Source of the DNA: Eutreptiella sp. 'Long Island Sound 2002'
Taxonomy: Eukaryota > Euglenozoa > Euglenophyceae > Eutreptiales > Eutreptiaceae
DNA: 64,000 bases
Direction of reading: 5' to 3'
NCBI GenBank assembly: GCA_964036045.1
Contig: OZ038380.1
Span: 69,300,186 to 69,364,185, forward strand
Position 1 is the stretch's first letter. Each line of letters begins with the position of its first letter. Of the stretch, positions 11,694-22,425 are shown piece by piece. The position numbers were made by a program, and so were the translations under genes. The notes below the pieces were generated by a model. It was not told the DNA's origin, ran no database searches, and was given only the letters and a program-made list of their open reading frames with translations.

Positions 11694-12689
11694 TAGCCAC
11701 GCCTCGTGTGACATCATTTTTTGTTTGCCGCAGTGAGATGCCCTTGCTGCAGTGCAAACATTTGTGGTACCAACCCAAGTGATTAATTCACCCAGTAATC
11801 TCACGTCCTAGCACTTGCAGAGCCAACCCCGCCAACCCCAGGTGCCTATGTTGCCAACTTGGGAGCCTTGGCGGCCAAATCAAACATGCTGAATCAAGCA
11901 CCACAATGGGATGCACGAACCCATCAGCATCCAACACAGGCTAACGCAGCACCAAATACCCCAAGACACCACGGAAGGATTGCTAAAACCAAAGGCATAC
12001 TCCCGAACCATGGGCCGGCGTGGCCCAACACAACGGGGAAGGATTAGGAATACCACTGATGTGGGAATTGTAACACAGGACCAAACGTTACATGTCAGTG
12101 GTGTGCTGCAGTTCCAATCGTTTTGTTTGTTGGCACTGCTTGCTGTGTTGCAGTGCAGTGCAGGGCGGGAGGGGCAAATGGCACACCCTTTCCAGAGACA
12201 CTGTACACGTGTTGCCGCCGAAGCAGTCTTGGTCTTCAACCTTAGGCTGTTGAAGCCCTGCACAAAACAGATGTGTTGCACAGATGCACGCAGTGGATAT
12301 CACGACCAGTTGCTATGTGAGGACAACAAACAACGATGCACAACTGCATCAATAAAAATGGATGCGCATGTCCGTACGTTGATCCAGAGGCGCACATTAC
12401 AAAGGCAGTCGCAACACACGTCAGTGAAATCCTGCATCAAAATTTGCTGTCTCCAGCTCCATTCGTAAACCAGCACCTTGGAAAAAATGGGACAGCAAGG
12501 TATGCCGCATGCATGTCTACATGCAGGGCATGTTGACTGCATTTGTGACAGAAACGTGTAGCTGTCTGGGTGGAAAGCTCGTTGTACAGAGTTGTACATT
12601 GTCCATGCAGACATGGATTGAAACCTGACAAACTCAATAACTTACACCAGATGTAGGGGCATGGATCAATCATTATCGTGATAGATATC

Positions 12690-12830
12690 CAGGATGAGCT
12701 TGTGGGAATTCCTGAGGTATACGAGGGTGTTGATGCAACCTCTGCTGTTGAGGCACTCCCTGTTGCACTTACCGTGTTCAGTGATCCATCTGTGCCGTCT
12801 GTGTTGGTTTTGGACGGGGGGGGGGGGGGC
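12690..12830 (+). CDS. possible short exon, unknown product
   Basis: A frame reading DELVGIPEVYEGVDA and then VALTVFSDPSVPSVLVLDG stays open until a G12 run near 12818. The acidic-hydrophobic composition looks coding, and a possible acceptor (GTGATAG) precedes it. It is interrupted at the homopolymer. It may be a terminal exon of the gene upstream of 12999. Confidence 0.25.
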
Positions 12831-12998
12831 AGATGTCATTTCAGTAGATGATGAATAGACCACCTTGCACCCGCCCCCCCTTTCGGGGAGGTGGGAAAAT
12901 ATAAGCACCATGCCTGTTGAACCACTACCTTGTTGAGTTTTGCTGTTTCTCTGCTCCCCTGCTACTCCCGTTTGGATTGTTTAAGTCGTTCCTTTGCC

Positions 12999-14854
12999 AT
13001 GGCAAGCCAGACAGCCACCCTAGTGCTCACATCAGACGACACATCGCAACCAGAGAGTGCTGAGATGTCATTGAGCCAAGCAGTAGCCAGATCGAAGTCA
13101 GCAACAGTGCCTGCAGGCAAGCTGTTGAAGCAGCGCGTTGGACAGGATCTCACAGAGTACATGGAGCGCGGGTCGGTCAGAGTGCGGATCACACAACTAC
13201 GATTCGATATGCACCTTCAACATGGGCACACGAGGAAGCGTGATGACAAGGAGGTGGCGAAACGGTTGGCATCTTTGAAGCAGAATCCCCCGCTGAAGTT
13301 GATTACGATTCTGGCCTGGCAAGATGAAGGTACATGAACCGCTTCCCCACCAAGAACGCTCTGCAGAGCGTTCCGGTTCCATTTGCGTTCCGGAGCAATT
13401 TCTTGGTGTCAGCATGTGTAATATGTTTGCATTGCGATCTCAACCCTGCAGCACAGTCATTTGGCCTCACTGGCATCAATTCTATCACTGTTGCCATGTA
13501 GGTGGTGCGGTCTGGGTCCTTGGTGGGCAGCACATATGTACGGCTCTTCCAAAATTGCAAGCACAGTACCTCCAGGCTGGCAAGGTGTTACCGGTATGGC
13601 TATCCCATGTGCAATGCGACATGATCAAAGAGGACACGAAGCTATCCATCAGGCAGCAGATCGCAGGGGACCACAATGCAATGCAACATAGCTGTTCTTC
13701 GTTGAGACTGTCCGAAATTGGAAACCGGATATGGGATGAGCTCAATGCGTCTGGCAACGTGGAGGAGAAAGAAGCCCTTCTACTGGCCTTACGAAAAGCT
13801 GCAAAACTGGATAAGTCGGCCTGTCCAGTATGCACTGATGTTATTGCGATCGACTCCACGTTACTTGCTTGCCCATTGTATTGTCATTACCTGTTGCTTT
13901 GCAGAATGCAGTATTCAAAGCGTGGAAACCTCTGATCGAAGGCGTGGTGGCTACGAGGAACGAGATCAGTGGGGCACTCGCGGACCTTGAGAGACAGGCG
14001 GGGACTGAAGGTATACCGCGATGCTTCCCAACCACATTTGGACAAAAAACGCTCCCCAGAGCGGTCTGGGCCTGATGTGATATTAAATGACACCTTGAAA
14101 ACCGTCTTCGATCGGCAGCAGAGCGTTGTGGACAAGTTGTGCTTTATAACCGGCATTGTTTTGCGATTTTGCATTTCATTGATCACTTGCACTACTCTGA
14201 GAGGGGCTGCAACGGGACCAATATTTCAAGGTCATGTCATTTCTGAGGTAGGACAAGGTAAAAGTGAGTGGACTGGCAAGACTGTGCCGTGGACTGAAGA
14301 AGGACAGAGCCTGGGAGATTATCTGGATGCATCCGGAGAACAATATCGTACATGAGACCCGAAGTATGCCTTTCTGCTGATTCATTCGTTCTTGTGGCAT
14401 TGCAGTAATAATCCTGAATTTGTGTGAAGTCTTCGATGCAGAAAATGAATCCGAGATGTCGTGTACCCGAAAAATGCTGAGGAGTGCCACTATGGTGAAG
14501 ATGAACACAGGCCGCTGGCGCTGGTCAGAGTTTACCCCATACCCGCTGTGGGATCCAGTGCAGAAATGCCCGTTGTGGAGTGCCGAGGAGTGGAAGGCTG
14601 TCAGGACTGCCCTGTTGAAGCCTGTTGACGTGGAGCTCACTAGAGACAAGGTCATTGTCCCCTGGAACACGGGAACTAAGGCCACAAATGAGGACGACGA
14701 TGATACAGGGACAAAAATCCTTATTGCGCCAGTCATCCAGGGCCGTGGTGTGCCAGCTACCTTCATTGACGGTTTTATGATCAATGAAACCATCACCTAT
14801 TGTGGAGTGCCTGTTTGGCACCACTCCACACGCTGGTGGTGTGCGGTTGCTTAG
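12999..14854 (+). CDS. spliced gene with GGQH signature (ParB/sulfiredoxin-like fold possible)
   Basis: I can build exons 12999-13329, 13502-13827, 13905-14010, 14202-14363 and 14406-14854. They are joined by GT-AG introns of 172, 77, 191 and 42 bp with consistent phases (1, 0, 1, 1). The start is ATG 12999 in a GCCATGG context. The first exon is basic (QLRFDMHLQHGHTRKRDD); the next opens AVWVLGGQHICTAL, then LPVWLSHVQC. The small, hydrophobic, GGQH box followed by a helix resembles the active-site box of ParB-N/sulfiredoxin-like proteins. That assignment is inference. The last exon is Trp-rich and ends at a TAG. One in-frame TAG (14249-14251) breaks exon 4, so the copy may be dead or contain an error. 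Introns 1 and 3 each carry a palindrome of the GCTCTGCAGAGC family, the second degenerate. Confidence 0.55.
13354..13373. repeat. intronic palindrome, perfect 20 bp
   Basis: GAACGCTCTGCAGAGCGTTC is a perfect 20-bp palindrome, 24 bp downstream of the donor of intron 1 of the 12999-14854 gene. A degenerate version lies at about 14046-14067 in intron 3 of the same gene, 35 bp from its donor. Confidence 0.85.
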
Positions 14855-15123
14855 CAACCTATGAATCACCTGGAAATGAAAAGTGCAGGATACCAAGCAA
14901 ATTTAGGCAAGCAGTGGACAGTGCATAGTACGTTGATAGAGGTAGGCATGCTCAAGCAGTATTGTATTGGTGAACAAACAGGGTGCGGTTACAAAGATAA
15001 TGAACTTGGTGAATGAATACATATTGAAGAACATGTAGTCAAACCTCACACTTGTGTGTACTGTTGATGAGAAACGACATAAAAAATGCACCAATATAGC
15101 ACTGTAAAAATGCGAATCCACTC

Positions 15124-15147
15124 AAGAACACTCTGCAGAGCGTTCTT
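15124..15147. repeat. palindrome, GCTCTGCAGAGC family
   Basis: A 24-bp palindrome with one mismatch (ACTCTGCAGAGC core), about 110 bp beyond the stop of the minus-strand gene at 15254-16139. Confidence 0.8.
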
Positions 15148-15253
15148 CAATTGAAAACTCAAAAAAAAAGCATACCATGTCCCAAACCACTGCCTGTTGG
15201 AACACGGGGGCCAAAACAGTGAAACGAACAGAAGCAGACTCCTGCAGCATGCA

Positions 15254-16139
15254 TTACTTCTTCTTACTCGCCGCCTTGGGCTTTGGTTTGGCGGTTGTTG
15301 CACCCTTCACCCTGTTGTGGAACGAATCCGGGCTCCCTGGAGGTTTGAAGGGCTTGTTTCCACCACCAATGCTGGAACTGGAGCGGTCATCCTTGTCATC
15401 CCTGGCATCTTGCTCCTGGCTCTGTCTTTTCCTTTTGGCTGGTGTGGTTCTCTTCTGAGGCTCCAAGCAGTCGTCGTCATCCTCGCCGGTTTCATCCACA
15501 TCGTCATCACTCTCCTCGCATTTCACTTTCTCCACCCCAACCGGCATCCCATTGATAATATCCTTAATCCATCTAGCCCAGCCAATGATGTACAAGGCAT
15601 CTAGTTCCTGAATTGTCTCCCGGCTGTCAGAGATGAATTGCTGCAAACCAAAAAGCTCTCTAGTGTATCCCGGACCCATGTTGATATTCATAACCAGTCC
15701 ATTACACAGCTGGGCAGGCAACTAATGATATGGGGTGCAGCAGAGAATCCAAGGCTCCTCTGCGGGGGCCCACTGTGGCGGTGGCACGCTACCAAGCACT
15801 TGTAGCAACCATCCAGCAATACCAATAGTGATTTGGGATGCGCACGAACCCTGATCAATATTGATGTAGTTTGGGACCTTCACAGTCAATTGGTTTGGTG
15901 TGCCTATCAATGCCAGTCGTCCGGAGTATTGATACACACGTGTGGCTTGTTGATCCATCGTATATCCAGACCTGCGTCCATTGCCATCCCTGAGTTGCGT
16001 CCAGGTCCTTCAGCGGGTGACCAATGTGTTTCACGTCCCCAGGCTTGCCAGCAATGCAAATAGGTGCGTCTTTCATGAGCGACTTGCCAATCAGGGGATG
16101 AATGTCCTCTGTACCATCTGCTCCCAGTTCCCAAAGAAT
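15254..16139 (-). CDS. spliced gene, unknown product with acidic/basic tail
   Basis: Minus-strand coding blocks. The first starts after an acceptor GATGGTAG at 16140 and reads LGADGTEDIHPLIGKSLMK and GKPGDVKHIGHPLKDLDAT. The second, in another frame, has VKVPNYINIDQGSCASQI and IGIAGWLLQVLGSVPP. The last starts after CATTAG at about 15721, has a helical segment around IQELDALYIIGWARWIKDII, and ends in an acidic stretch then a Lys-rich tail (KPKPKAASKKK). The block 1 to block 2 frame change could be a 34-bp GT-AG intron or a frameshift. The acidic-then-basic tail suggests a nuclear or DNA-binding protein. No family recognised. The 5' exon(s) lie beyond 16140, across an intron holding a palindrome. 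Confidence 0.45.
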
Positions 16140-16188
16140 CTACCATCAAAACACAGTCAGACAGACCAATTTTCATCAAATCCGTAGG

Positions 16189-16210
16189 AAGAACGCTCTG
16201 CAAAGCGTTT
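16189..16210. repeat. intronic palindrome, GCTCTGCAGAGC family
   Basis: AAGAACGCTCTGCAAAGCG and following bases form an imperfect palindrome about 50 bp upstream (minus strand) of the acceptor that opens the exon at 16139. Confidence 0.75.
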
Positions 16211-17393
16211 CGACGAGGAAACCGACTATTGACTGCACGATCGACAAGGAATGGAACACAATCAATACAGAATGGTGGTTTGTAAACACTGCACAGGTAT
16301 GTCACTTAGGGGGGGGGGGGGTTCAACGTTGGGTTTTCCTCACTCCACTGTGAAATGTGGATGTGGAACAGTAAGATTTTGATGGGACCCTTAGGTCTAA
16401 AAATACACTATTCCCCCAAACAGGGTTTACGGCAACCATTTCAAAATGCAGTGCCCCACAAGGCCCTTTCAAAAACTATGATTTTTCACTATGGGCCGAA
16501 ACGCTCTTGGGTTTCGGCCAACCACTCGCTTAGAGCCGCCTAAGTTGGTGACCGCTTGGGTAGCGGGCCGGTGGGCCGCCTCTGGGTTCGTGAGGTGGAG
16601 GGCTTGGAATCCAATGGAGGCCTGGGCTGTTTTTGGGTCGCTATGGCGTTGGCCTATAGTTTGCGACTTCCCCACAATGTCGCGTGTCTCTCTTTGAGGT
16701 GCTCTCTTTGAGACGCTATGTGAATTTGTCGCCGTGGTGTGGGAAGTGGCAGTTGTCTGCTGCACTCATTTCATGCAATGCAGTCTACTGTTTGTACAAA
16801 CAAAACAAAAAGCTGGTAATGGCAGGTACTGTGCAATGTCCCGCTTGATTGTGTTTGTTGTCTGTTGGTTAGGTGAGGGAATCCTGAACTGGCCAATGAT
16901 GATGATTTTGCTTTGTTGCCTCTTGGCAACACGACACTTCCATGAACTGAATGGGTCTTTGTGCAACATTTTTTCTATTTGCTGGGAATTGGGTGAGCTC
17001 TGCTAGGGGGCCCTCCCCCCTGGACCCGCTCCTCCCCTGCTCAAGCAATCCCCCCCCCCCCCCCCCCCCCCGCCGCCCAACACCACCACCAGCAAATCCC
17101 GAATATGGCTCATCATGAGCAGATGAGCAGATCCCGGAAGGTCATCACAGCTGTGTGCAGGAGGGGGAGGGGGAGCAGGGTCGCGTGCAAGTGTGTCCAC
17201 GGGCGCACCCTCAAGGCGGACAGCCTCTGGCATGGCCACGTTCCTACCAACATAGCGTTGTGGTTGGTGTTGACTCAAGATGGTGTCACATGCGGCGTTA
17301 TGGTCAGCCCGCTCTGCCAACGACCGATGGGGATGTGCCACATGTCGCTCAAACGCAAAGCATAGAATTTTTATTTTGGGACCGAAAATCTTG

Positions 17394-17640
17394 GCATGAT
17401 TCCCAGCGCTGCTAACGATCAACCTGTAAATTTCCAGCCGACATGCCAGGCAACCGCTCCCGGAATCCCAAGGGATGCAAAAATATCGGAAGCGTTTTTC
17501 CGACCGAAACCCCGACCGAAACCCCGACCGAAACCCACCGAAACCCCGGCCGAAACCCCGGCCGAAGCCGGGAGGGAGCCTTCCGAAATCCCTAGGGATG
17601 AAAAAATATCGGAAGCGTTTTCGGGGGCGATTTCCGACCA
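17394..17640. repeat. dispersed repeat with CCGAAACCCCGA minisatellite
   Basis: Contains TTCCGAAATCCCTAGGGATG and AAAAATATCGGAAGCGTTTT blocks, both also present at 27285-27330, and a 12-bp minisatellite (CGACCGAAACCC-like units, about 17507-17575). The minisatellite produces Gly-Phe-Gly-Arg ORFs on the minus strand that are not genes. The TTCCCAGC-GCGCTG-AC segment is shared with 27340-27365 but in a different order. Confidence 0.7.
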
Positions 17641-17736
17641 AAACGCCAAGGATTAAGAAACAATCGACCCCGCCCCCCCACACACGTATTTGGGCATTTC
17701 TGGGCAATTTGACCCATATATAGTGAGGACATGTAC

Positions 17737-17892
17737 AATGCTCCGCCACTCCTCAAAGAGAAGCTGCCCCGGCTACCATGGCCAGGCGTGGCCAATCACA
17801 AGCCCCCGATCCTGGGGCTGACTCACGGAGCGCCGGGTTCCCCCCCACCCCCACCCCAACCCCCGACCCCCGATTAGCCCGGTTAGCCCCCC
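17737..17892 (+). repeat. 156-bp dispersed repeat, copy 1
   Basis: Starts AATGCTCCGCCACTCCTCAA and ends in TTAGCCCGGTTAGCCCCCC. A second copy in the same orientation is at 32883-33034. Each lies just 3' of a minus-strand transposon-like gene (18021-19577 and 33176-37621), so it may be a shared 3' terminal region. Confidence 0.75.
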
Positions 17893-18020
17893 TTCGCGAA
17901 CATCAGAGTCAACGCTGTTCCTTGCCCTCTTGTTTAAGTGTGGCCTCCGTGTCTGCCGGAAAAAAATCCCCCTCACTCAAGAGATGGGGTACTGGGGCAG
18001 AACTGCATTCTGCATCAACA

Positions 18021-19577
18021 TCAATGGCGTGGGGGAGGAAGTGCCCGAGTTGCGCATTGGCTTGGGCGCACTCCTGTCCGGCGAAATTTTTTCTTAGCTG
18101 GTGGAGGAGCAGCGGCTGCCTCCACATCGGAACTGCTAACGGTGATGGCACTGCTTGTTGCATCACAGCCACTACCACTGCCACTGCCACTGCCACTGCC
18201 ACTGCCATTGCCACCGTCACTGCCACTACCACTGCATGACCCTGCATCTGACTCGGGATCAGGATCTGCTGAATCCTCAGCATCAACCACGATGTGCCGG
18301 TGCAACTTCGCTGCTCGTGCAGGCGTGGTGCGTTGGGTGGAACCCTCTGCCCCGGATACATCGCATGGTGGCACGTACTCTGCCGACGAGTCGACCTGGG
18401 TTGGGTTAGGTACAATTGCCACGCCAGACGAGCGGGGCACAACAACAACCCTCCCTTTTTTCCGCTCCTGTCTGCGTGCCTTGGCCTCTGCCTTGCGTTG
18501 GCGGCGGGGCAGAAAGGCCCCGATAGCAACGTACGAAAAAGTGGGCCACCCGTGCAGGATTTCAATGCTAAATGCAATCCACCTGCATACCCCACTGCGT
18601 TCTGTGCCACAACGCCCGCAAATGCAATATATATCATGTTCCAACACAGTAGGATCCAGTTGGAGAAGAATGGATTGGGTCACAGGGTGACAGAGGACTC
18701 TGATGGAGGATTGGGCCATTAGAGGACGTATGATACGCTCAACAATGACCCGCCACTCCGGTGATGCACTCAGAACACACTGTTGTAAAACAACCCCCCG
18801 GTGAACAGGTTTCCGTAGGCGTGCTTGTGACCGTCGAAGCTTGCGGTCTGTGAACTTCATGTATAGTTCATGGCTGAGAGTTGCCCTGATACTGTGCCCC
18901 GGACAGGTGGTGGTAAGGGTGGCAAATGTCTTGCCCAGTCGCAAGTCACGTTCGCCGGCCTCATCGCTGAATTGGATCAGCAAATGCGGCTGAGCGAACG
19001 TGTGGGATAGACCATGGAGATACAGTGTGGCTGTTGACCCACTTTCGGCATACTCCAAAATTAGGTGGATCAAAAAAACATGGAGGTTGCCCCATGCCCC
19101 CCATTCCCCCTGTGCTAGGCATGTGTCGGAGGCATACAAAAGAACAACAATGTGGCAATACAACAAAAATAGCAAATGAAAAGGGAGGGATCCCTCTTCC
19201 CTCACGTCAACCATGTGCCGCAATGCAGCACCATGGTGACGTGGAGGGAAATGCTGAAAAATACATACGAGCAGTGGGTTCGAGAGGGGCGCACTCGAGA
19301 GCTCAACAGATTGTGTCAGACCCCATTTACCCTGCCTGTGAAGTGGCAGGGGCACACTTCCACCACCTTGGTCCATGTGACCTTTCGCTTGCTGACGGCT
19401 GACCACCACCATTTGTGGTGGGAGTGCGGGGGTAGGTGTTGTGTGGTGTGCCCTTGGAAACGGCATGAGGGTGTGCGTGCTCTTTTTGGCTGCCACACAC
19501 ACAGTCACTGCAGCAGATGGGTAAGATGTTTGTTGGAGTTGAGGGTCTGGAGGAGGCATTTGTAGTCCAGCCCTCAT
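18021..19577 (-). CDS. longest ORF of the window; orphan with Ser-Gly linker
   Basis: 518 codons. The first ~170 residues are low in quality (His/Pro/Cys-rich) and may be intron or UTR. From about residue 200 it is protein-like: YLHGLSHTFAQPHLLIQF, then DLRLGKTFATLTTTCPGH, then a basic segment KFTDRKLRRSQARLRKP, a possible zinc pair (CICGRC) and a Lys/Arg cluster. The C-terminus has an acidic patch, a (Ser-Gly)n linker encoded by a GCCACT hexamer repeat (18165-18240), and a basic PPPAKKKFRRTG tail. Linker plus basic tail suggests a chromatin or DNA-binding protein of a mobile element. I do not recognise the core. It is the last of a series of co-oriented ORFs (25.1 to 18 kb). Confidence 0.4.
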   Translation of the reverse strand: MRAGLQMPPPDPQLQQTSYPSAAVTVCVAAKKSTHTLMPFPRAHHTTPTPALPPQMVVVSRQQAKGHMDQGGGSVPLPLHRQGKWGLTQSVELSSAPLSNPLLVCIFQHFPPRHHGAALRHMVDVREEGSLPFHLLFLLYCHIVVLLYASDTCLAQGEWGAWGNLHVFLIHLILEYAESGSTATLYLHGLSHTFAQPHLLIQFSDEAGERDLRLGKTFATLTTTCPGHSIRATLSHELYMKFTDRKLRRSQARLRKPVHRGVVLQQCVLSASPEWRVIVERIIRPLMAQSSIRVLCHPVTQSILLQLDPTVLEHDIYCICGRCGTERSGVCRWIAFSIEILHGWPTFSYVAIGAFLPRRQRKAEAKARRQERKKGRVVVVPRSSGVAIVPNPTQVDSSAEYVPPCDVSGAEGSTQRTTPARAAKLHRHIVVDAEDSADPDPESDAGSCSGSGSDGGNGSGSGSGSGSGSGCDATSSAITVSSSDVEAAAAPPPAKKKFRRTGVRPSQCATRALPPPRH

Positions 19578-19764
19578 TGCACAACCTGAAGGGGGGCATT
19601 AGCCGTGCGTGTGGGGTGGTTGGTCGCGTGTTACCGTTAGAAGGTGCCCGTGCGCCTTTGCTATGTTGCTACTGTGGCACCAAGGTATAAGCTGGCGGAC
19701 ATCCCTGTGGACAGTAAACAGTACTGCGGCCTCGTCCGACGCCGCTTTCGCAACGGCATTTCTT

Positions 19765-20472
19765 TTACTGGCCGGGAGGCACGGGAGTTTTCAGCTTTGG
19801 TGGCGCAAGACTCATATCAATGACACAAACTTTGGTGTTTACGTTCCCCCTTCCCCGTGGTCTGTAACCATCGGCGTAAACACCCAACACCAAGTTAGCA
19901 TTCGGGGGTGGGGGATCTTTGCGGCCAGTGGCAACCAGCTTACCACACCCCCCCAAAAGGAATGCCAATATCCGGACGAGCAAAGACGTATTGGACAGCG
20001 CACGGTCAAAGGCAGGCAATGCCCTATCCTCAGCTTGGTGGAGGCGTTCCATCGACCAACCAGAGTCAGGTTGCAATCTATGCAAAGCCCGCAGAACACG
20101 GGCAGAAGCCAGCCCTGTATGCCGCACATACAACAGGTCTTCCCCCTGTACCAGGGTTGGCTTTGGGGCCGCCGGGGTGGAAGGGTTAGGGGGTTTCAGC
20201 TTATGGCGGGCCACCCGCAGCCCGGCAGGGGCTGCCTTGCGCATACTATCCAATACTTGCACAGTGGCGGGTGGCTCCTCGGGGAACAAGCGCCCATATG
20301 CCACAACCCAGTCCGCACTGACTGGTTGTGGGATGATGAAGGCAAACGCCTCCAGTCGCGAAAGCTGCACGGGGCCGCGAACGTGGTACGCAAGGCCCTG
20401 CAAATCAAGCACAAATTCATGGTAAATCTTCATATCTGAGAACAAGAGCGTGTCCAAGGCGCACAGTTCCAT
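19765..20472 (-). CDS. orphan ORF, 235 aa
   Basis: Opens MELCALDTLLFSDMKIYHEF, continues with FAFIIPQPVSADWVVAYGRL, and has a Pro/Lys linker followed by LQPDSGWSMERLHQAEDRAL. Codon-level composition is clean over the whole length, and the ATG at 20472 directly follows one unit of the TTCGAA-containing repeat (20477-20530). No signal peptide, membrane segment or recognised motif. It is part of the minus-strand cluster at 18-25 kb. Confidence 0.45.
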   Translation of the reverse strand: MELCALDTLLFSDMKIYHEFVLDLQGLAYHVRGPVQLSRLEAFAFIIPQPVSADWVVAYGRLFPEEPPATVQVLDSMRKAAPAGLRVARHKLKPPNPSTPAAPKPTLVQGEDLLYVRHTGLASARVLRALHRLQPDSGWSMERLHQAEDRALPAFDRALSNTSLLVRILAFLLGGCGKLVATGRKDPPPPNANLVLGVYADGYRPRGRGNVNTKVCVIDMSLAPPKLKTPVPPGQ

Positions 20473-20476
20473 GGTT

Positions 20477-20530
20477 CCACCAAAAAGTCCCGACCCTTCG
20501 AAAATTCAATACTCTTTGATCAATGCCTAC
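20477..20530. repeat. single unit of the TTCGAAAATTCAATA repeat
   Basis: One copy of the unit that forms the array at 21235-22080 (CGACCCTTCGAAAATTCAAT, then ACTCTTTGATCAATGCC). It sits immediately upstream of the minus-strand start codon at 20472. Confidence 0.9.
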
Positions 20531-20665
20531 TGCAATATCTAACTGCGGATGGTCTCACTCTCCACTAGCCTACCGCACGGATTCGTGGCAGTTCATGGTA
20601 CCATTCATGGCAATTCATGGTGGTGTTGAAAAACACCGTTGGGCCCGTGGAGTGGTGGGGGCACA

Positions 20666-20875
20666 CTACAACACAGGCGGAGGGGGTGGTGGGGGTGACG
20701 GGGCCCGGGGATATTGCGCCAACTGATGTACGAGGGCGGCCAGGGCTGCACGGGAAGCGGCCCTGACGACTGCCTGCCGCTGAGGGGCTGGGATGTCCCT
20801 CCAAAGGGCTCGACTGACACCCACGTGGAGGCTGATGACACCTTGTGGGCGATCACCGAGGTCTAGCACCGACAT
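20666..20875 (-). CDS. small orphan ORF, 69 aa
   Basis: MSVLDLGDRPQGVISLHVGV, then an Ala/Arg-rich amphipathic helix (RQAVVRAASRAALAALVHQL) and a Pro run at the end. It starts 21 bp after the stop of the upstream ORF. The spacing and shared strand suggest one transcript or exons of one gene. Function unknown. Confidence 0.35.
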   Translation of the reverse strand: MSVLDLGDRPQGVISLHVGVSRALWRDIPAPQRQAVVRAASRAALAALVHQLAQYPRAPSPPPPPPPVL

Positions 20876-20896
20876 GTTTCCCTCCGCACGTCTCGC

Positions 20897-21196
20897 TTAA
20901 ACGTTGTACATGTCCTGGGCGAAGACGTCCACAGGGAAGGCTGGGATGGGGGCGGGTGGTGCATGTAGAACCGGGGGGGGTGGAGCAGGGGCCGGAGCAG
21001 GGGGAGGGGCAGGGGCGGATGGGGCAGAGGAGGAGGCTATCTCTTCATCCTCAACCTTGACCTTGGGGCCCTCGGCCTCCTTCGGCTCCTCCTTGGGCTC
21101 TCTCTTGAGCCTGAGCCTCTTGCCCGGTCCTTTTGCTACTGCTTCTCTTTCCCGCTTCTTGCCCCCTTCTTCCCCAGATTCGCGCTTGTCTGACAT
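20897..21196 (-). CDS. small charged ORF with Pro/Ala tail, 99 aa
   Basis: From ATG 21196 (MSDKRESGEEGGKKRERE) the protein is Lys/Glu-rich, with PGKRLRLKREPKEEPKEAEG as a probable nuclear localisation signal, then a Ser/Ala/Pro-rich linker, ending DVFAQDMYNV. It is probably nuclear. The start lies directly below the TTCGAA repeat array, which may hold its promoter. I chose the internal ATG because the upstream codons lie in the repeat. Confidence 0.4.
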   Translation of the reverse strand: MSDKRESGEEGGKKREREAVAKGPGKRLRLKREPKEEPKEAEGPKVKVEDEEIASSSAPSAPAPPPAPAPAPPPPVLHAPPAPIPAFPVDVFAQDMYNV

Positions 21197-21234
21197 TAAA
21201 TGAAACCTGACAATCACACAGTTTGGAGTTGAAA

Positions 21235-22080
21235 TACCAACTACTTTGTGTGGACCGACCCTTCGAAAATTCAATAATCTTTGATCAATGCCCACATCCC
21301 AACTGTCTTCTTTGGTCCGACCCTTCGAAAATTCAATACTCTTCGATCAATGCCAACTACCTTGCGTGGTCCAACCCTTCGAAAATTCAATACTCCTTGA
21401 TCAATGCCAACCGGTGGTCCGACCCTTCGAAAATTCAATACTCGTTGTTCAATACCAACTACTTTGTGTGGTACGACCCTTTGAAAATTCAATAGTCTTC
21501 GAGCAATGCCCACATCCCAACTGTCTTGTGTGGTCTGACCCTTCGAAAATTCAATACTCCTTGATCAATGCCAACTGGTGGTCCGACCCTTCAAAAGTTC
21601 AATAGTCCTTGAGCAATGCCCATATCCCAATTGTCTTGTGTGGTCCGACGCTTCAAAAATTCAATACTCCTTGTTCGATGCCAAGTGGTGGTCCGACCCT
21701 TCGAAATGTCAATAGTCTTTGAGCAACGCCCACATCCCAACTGTCTTGTGTGGTCCGACCCTTCAAAAATTCAATACTCCCTGTTCAATGCCAACTGGTG
21801 GTCCGACCCTTTGACACCCTTTGATCAATGCCTTGTGTGGTCCGACCCTTCGAAAATTCAATAGTCTTTCCCAACTGCCATGTGTGGTCCGACCCTTCGA
21901 AAATTCAATAGTCTCTGATCAATGCCAACTACCTTGTGTGGTGTGGTCCGACCCTTCGAAAATTCAATAGTCTTTGCCAACTGCCATGTGTGGTCCGACC
22001 CTGCGAAAATTCAATACCCTACGCTCAATGCCAACTACCTTGTGTGGTCGGACCCTTCGAAAATTCAATACTCTTTGCCC
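21235..22080. repeat. tandem array of TTCGAAAATTCAATA units
   Basis: About fifteen imperfect units of roughly 40-65 bp: GTGGTCCGACCCTTCGAAAA, TTCAATACTC, then a variable TTGATCAATGCC-type tail. Each contains the palindrome TTCGAA, and spacing varies by presence or absence of a CACATCCCAACTGTCTTG insert. The array lies 5' of the minus-strand ORF starting at 21196, and a single unit lies 5' of the next ORF start at 20472. Confidence 0.9.
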
Positions 22081-22425
22081 TGCCGATCACATGCCCCAAC
22101 CCGATAACAGTGGGAAGACAAGAATCCAGCAGATGTTCCAGCGGACATTGTTTGGGCGAAGGGGACACCCAAAAAAAGTTGTCAACGTGCCACACGCACG
22201 TAATAATCTTATATGCCACACAAGGTGGGCACTGAAAAACCAATGCACGTGATAAAGTATAGAGGGGTACTAAAACTTTGCCAAATTGGAAACAAACTGC
22301 ATTCAATATTCAATAACGAAGCGCGGACGGGACCAAAAAAAAATCACAGCTGTAAAAGCCGGTTGCTTGCCACAAAGGGCAAGAACTTAATATAATGCGC
22401 AGCCGCAATGGCGAGAAAAAAAGTC

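Noticed and set aside
17003-17749. 248-aa ORF with GFGRGFGRGFGG repeats, resembling an RNA-binding RGG/FG protein
   Set aside because: The repeat comes from a 12-bp minisatellite and the rest is poly-C and Pro-rich junk. The opposite strand is equally open.
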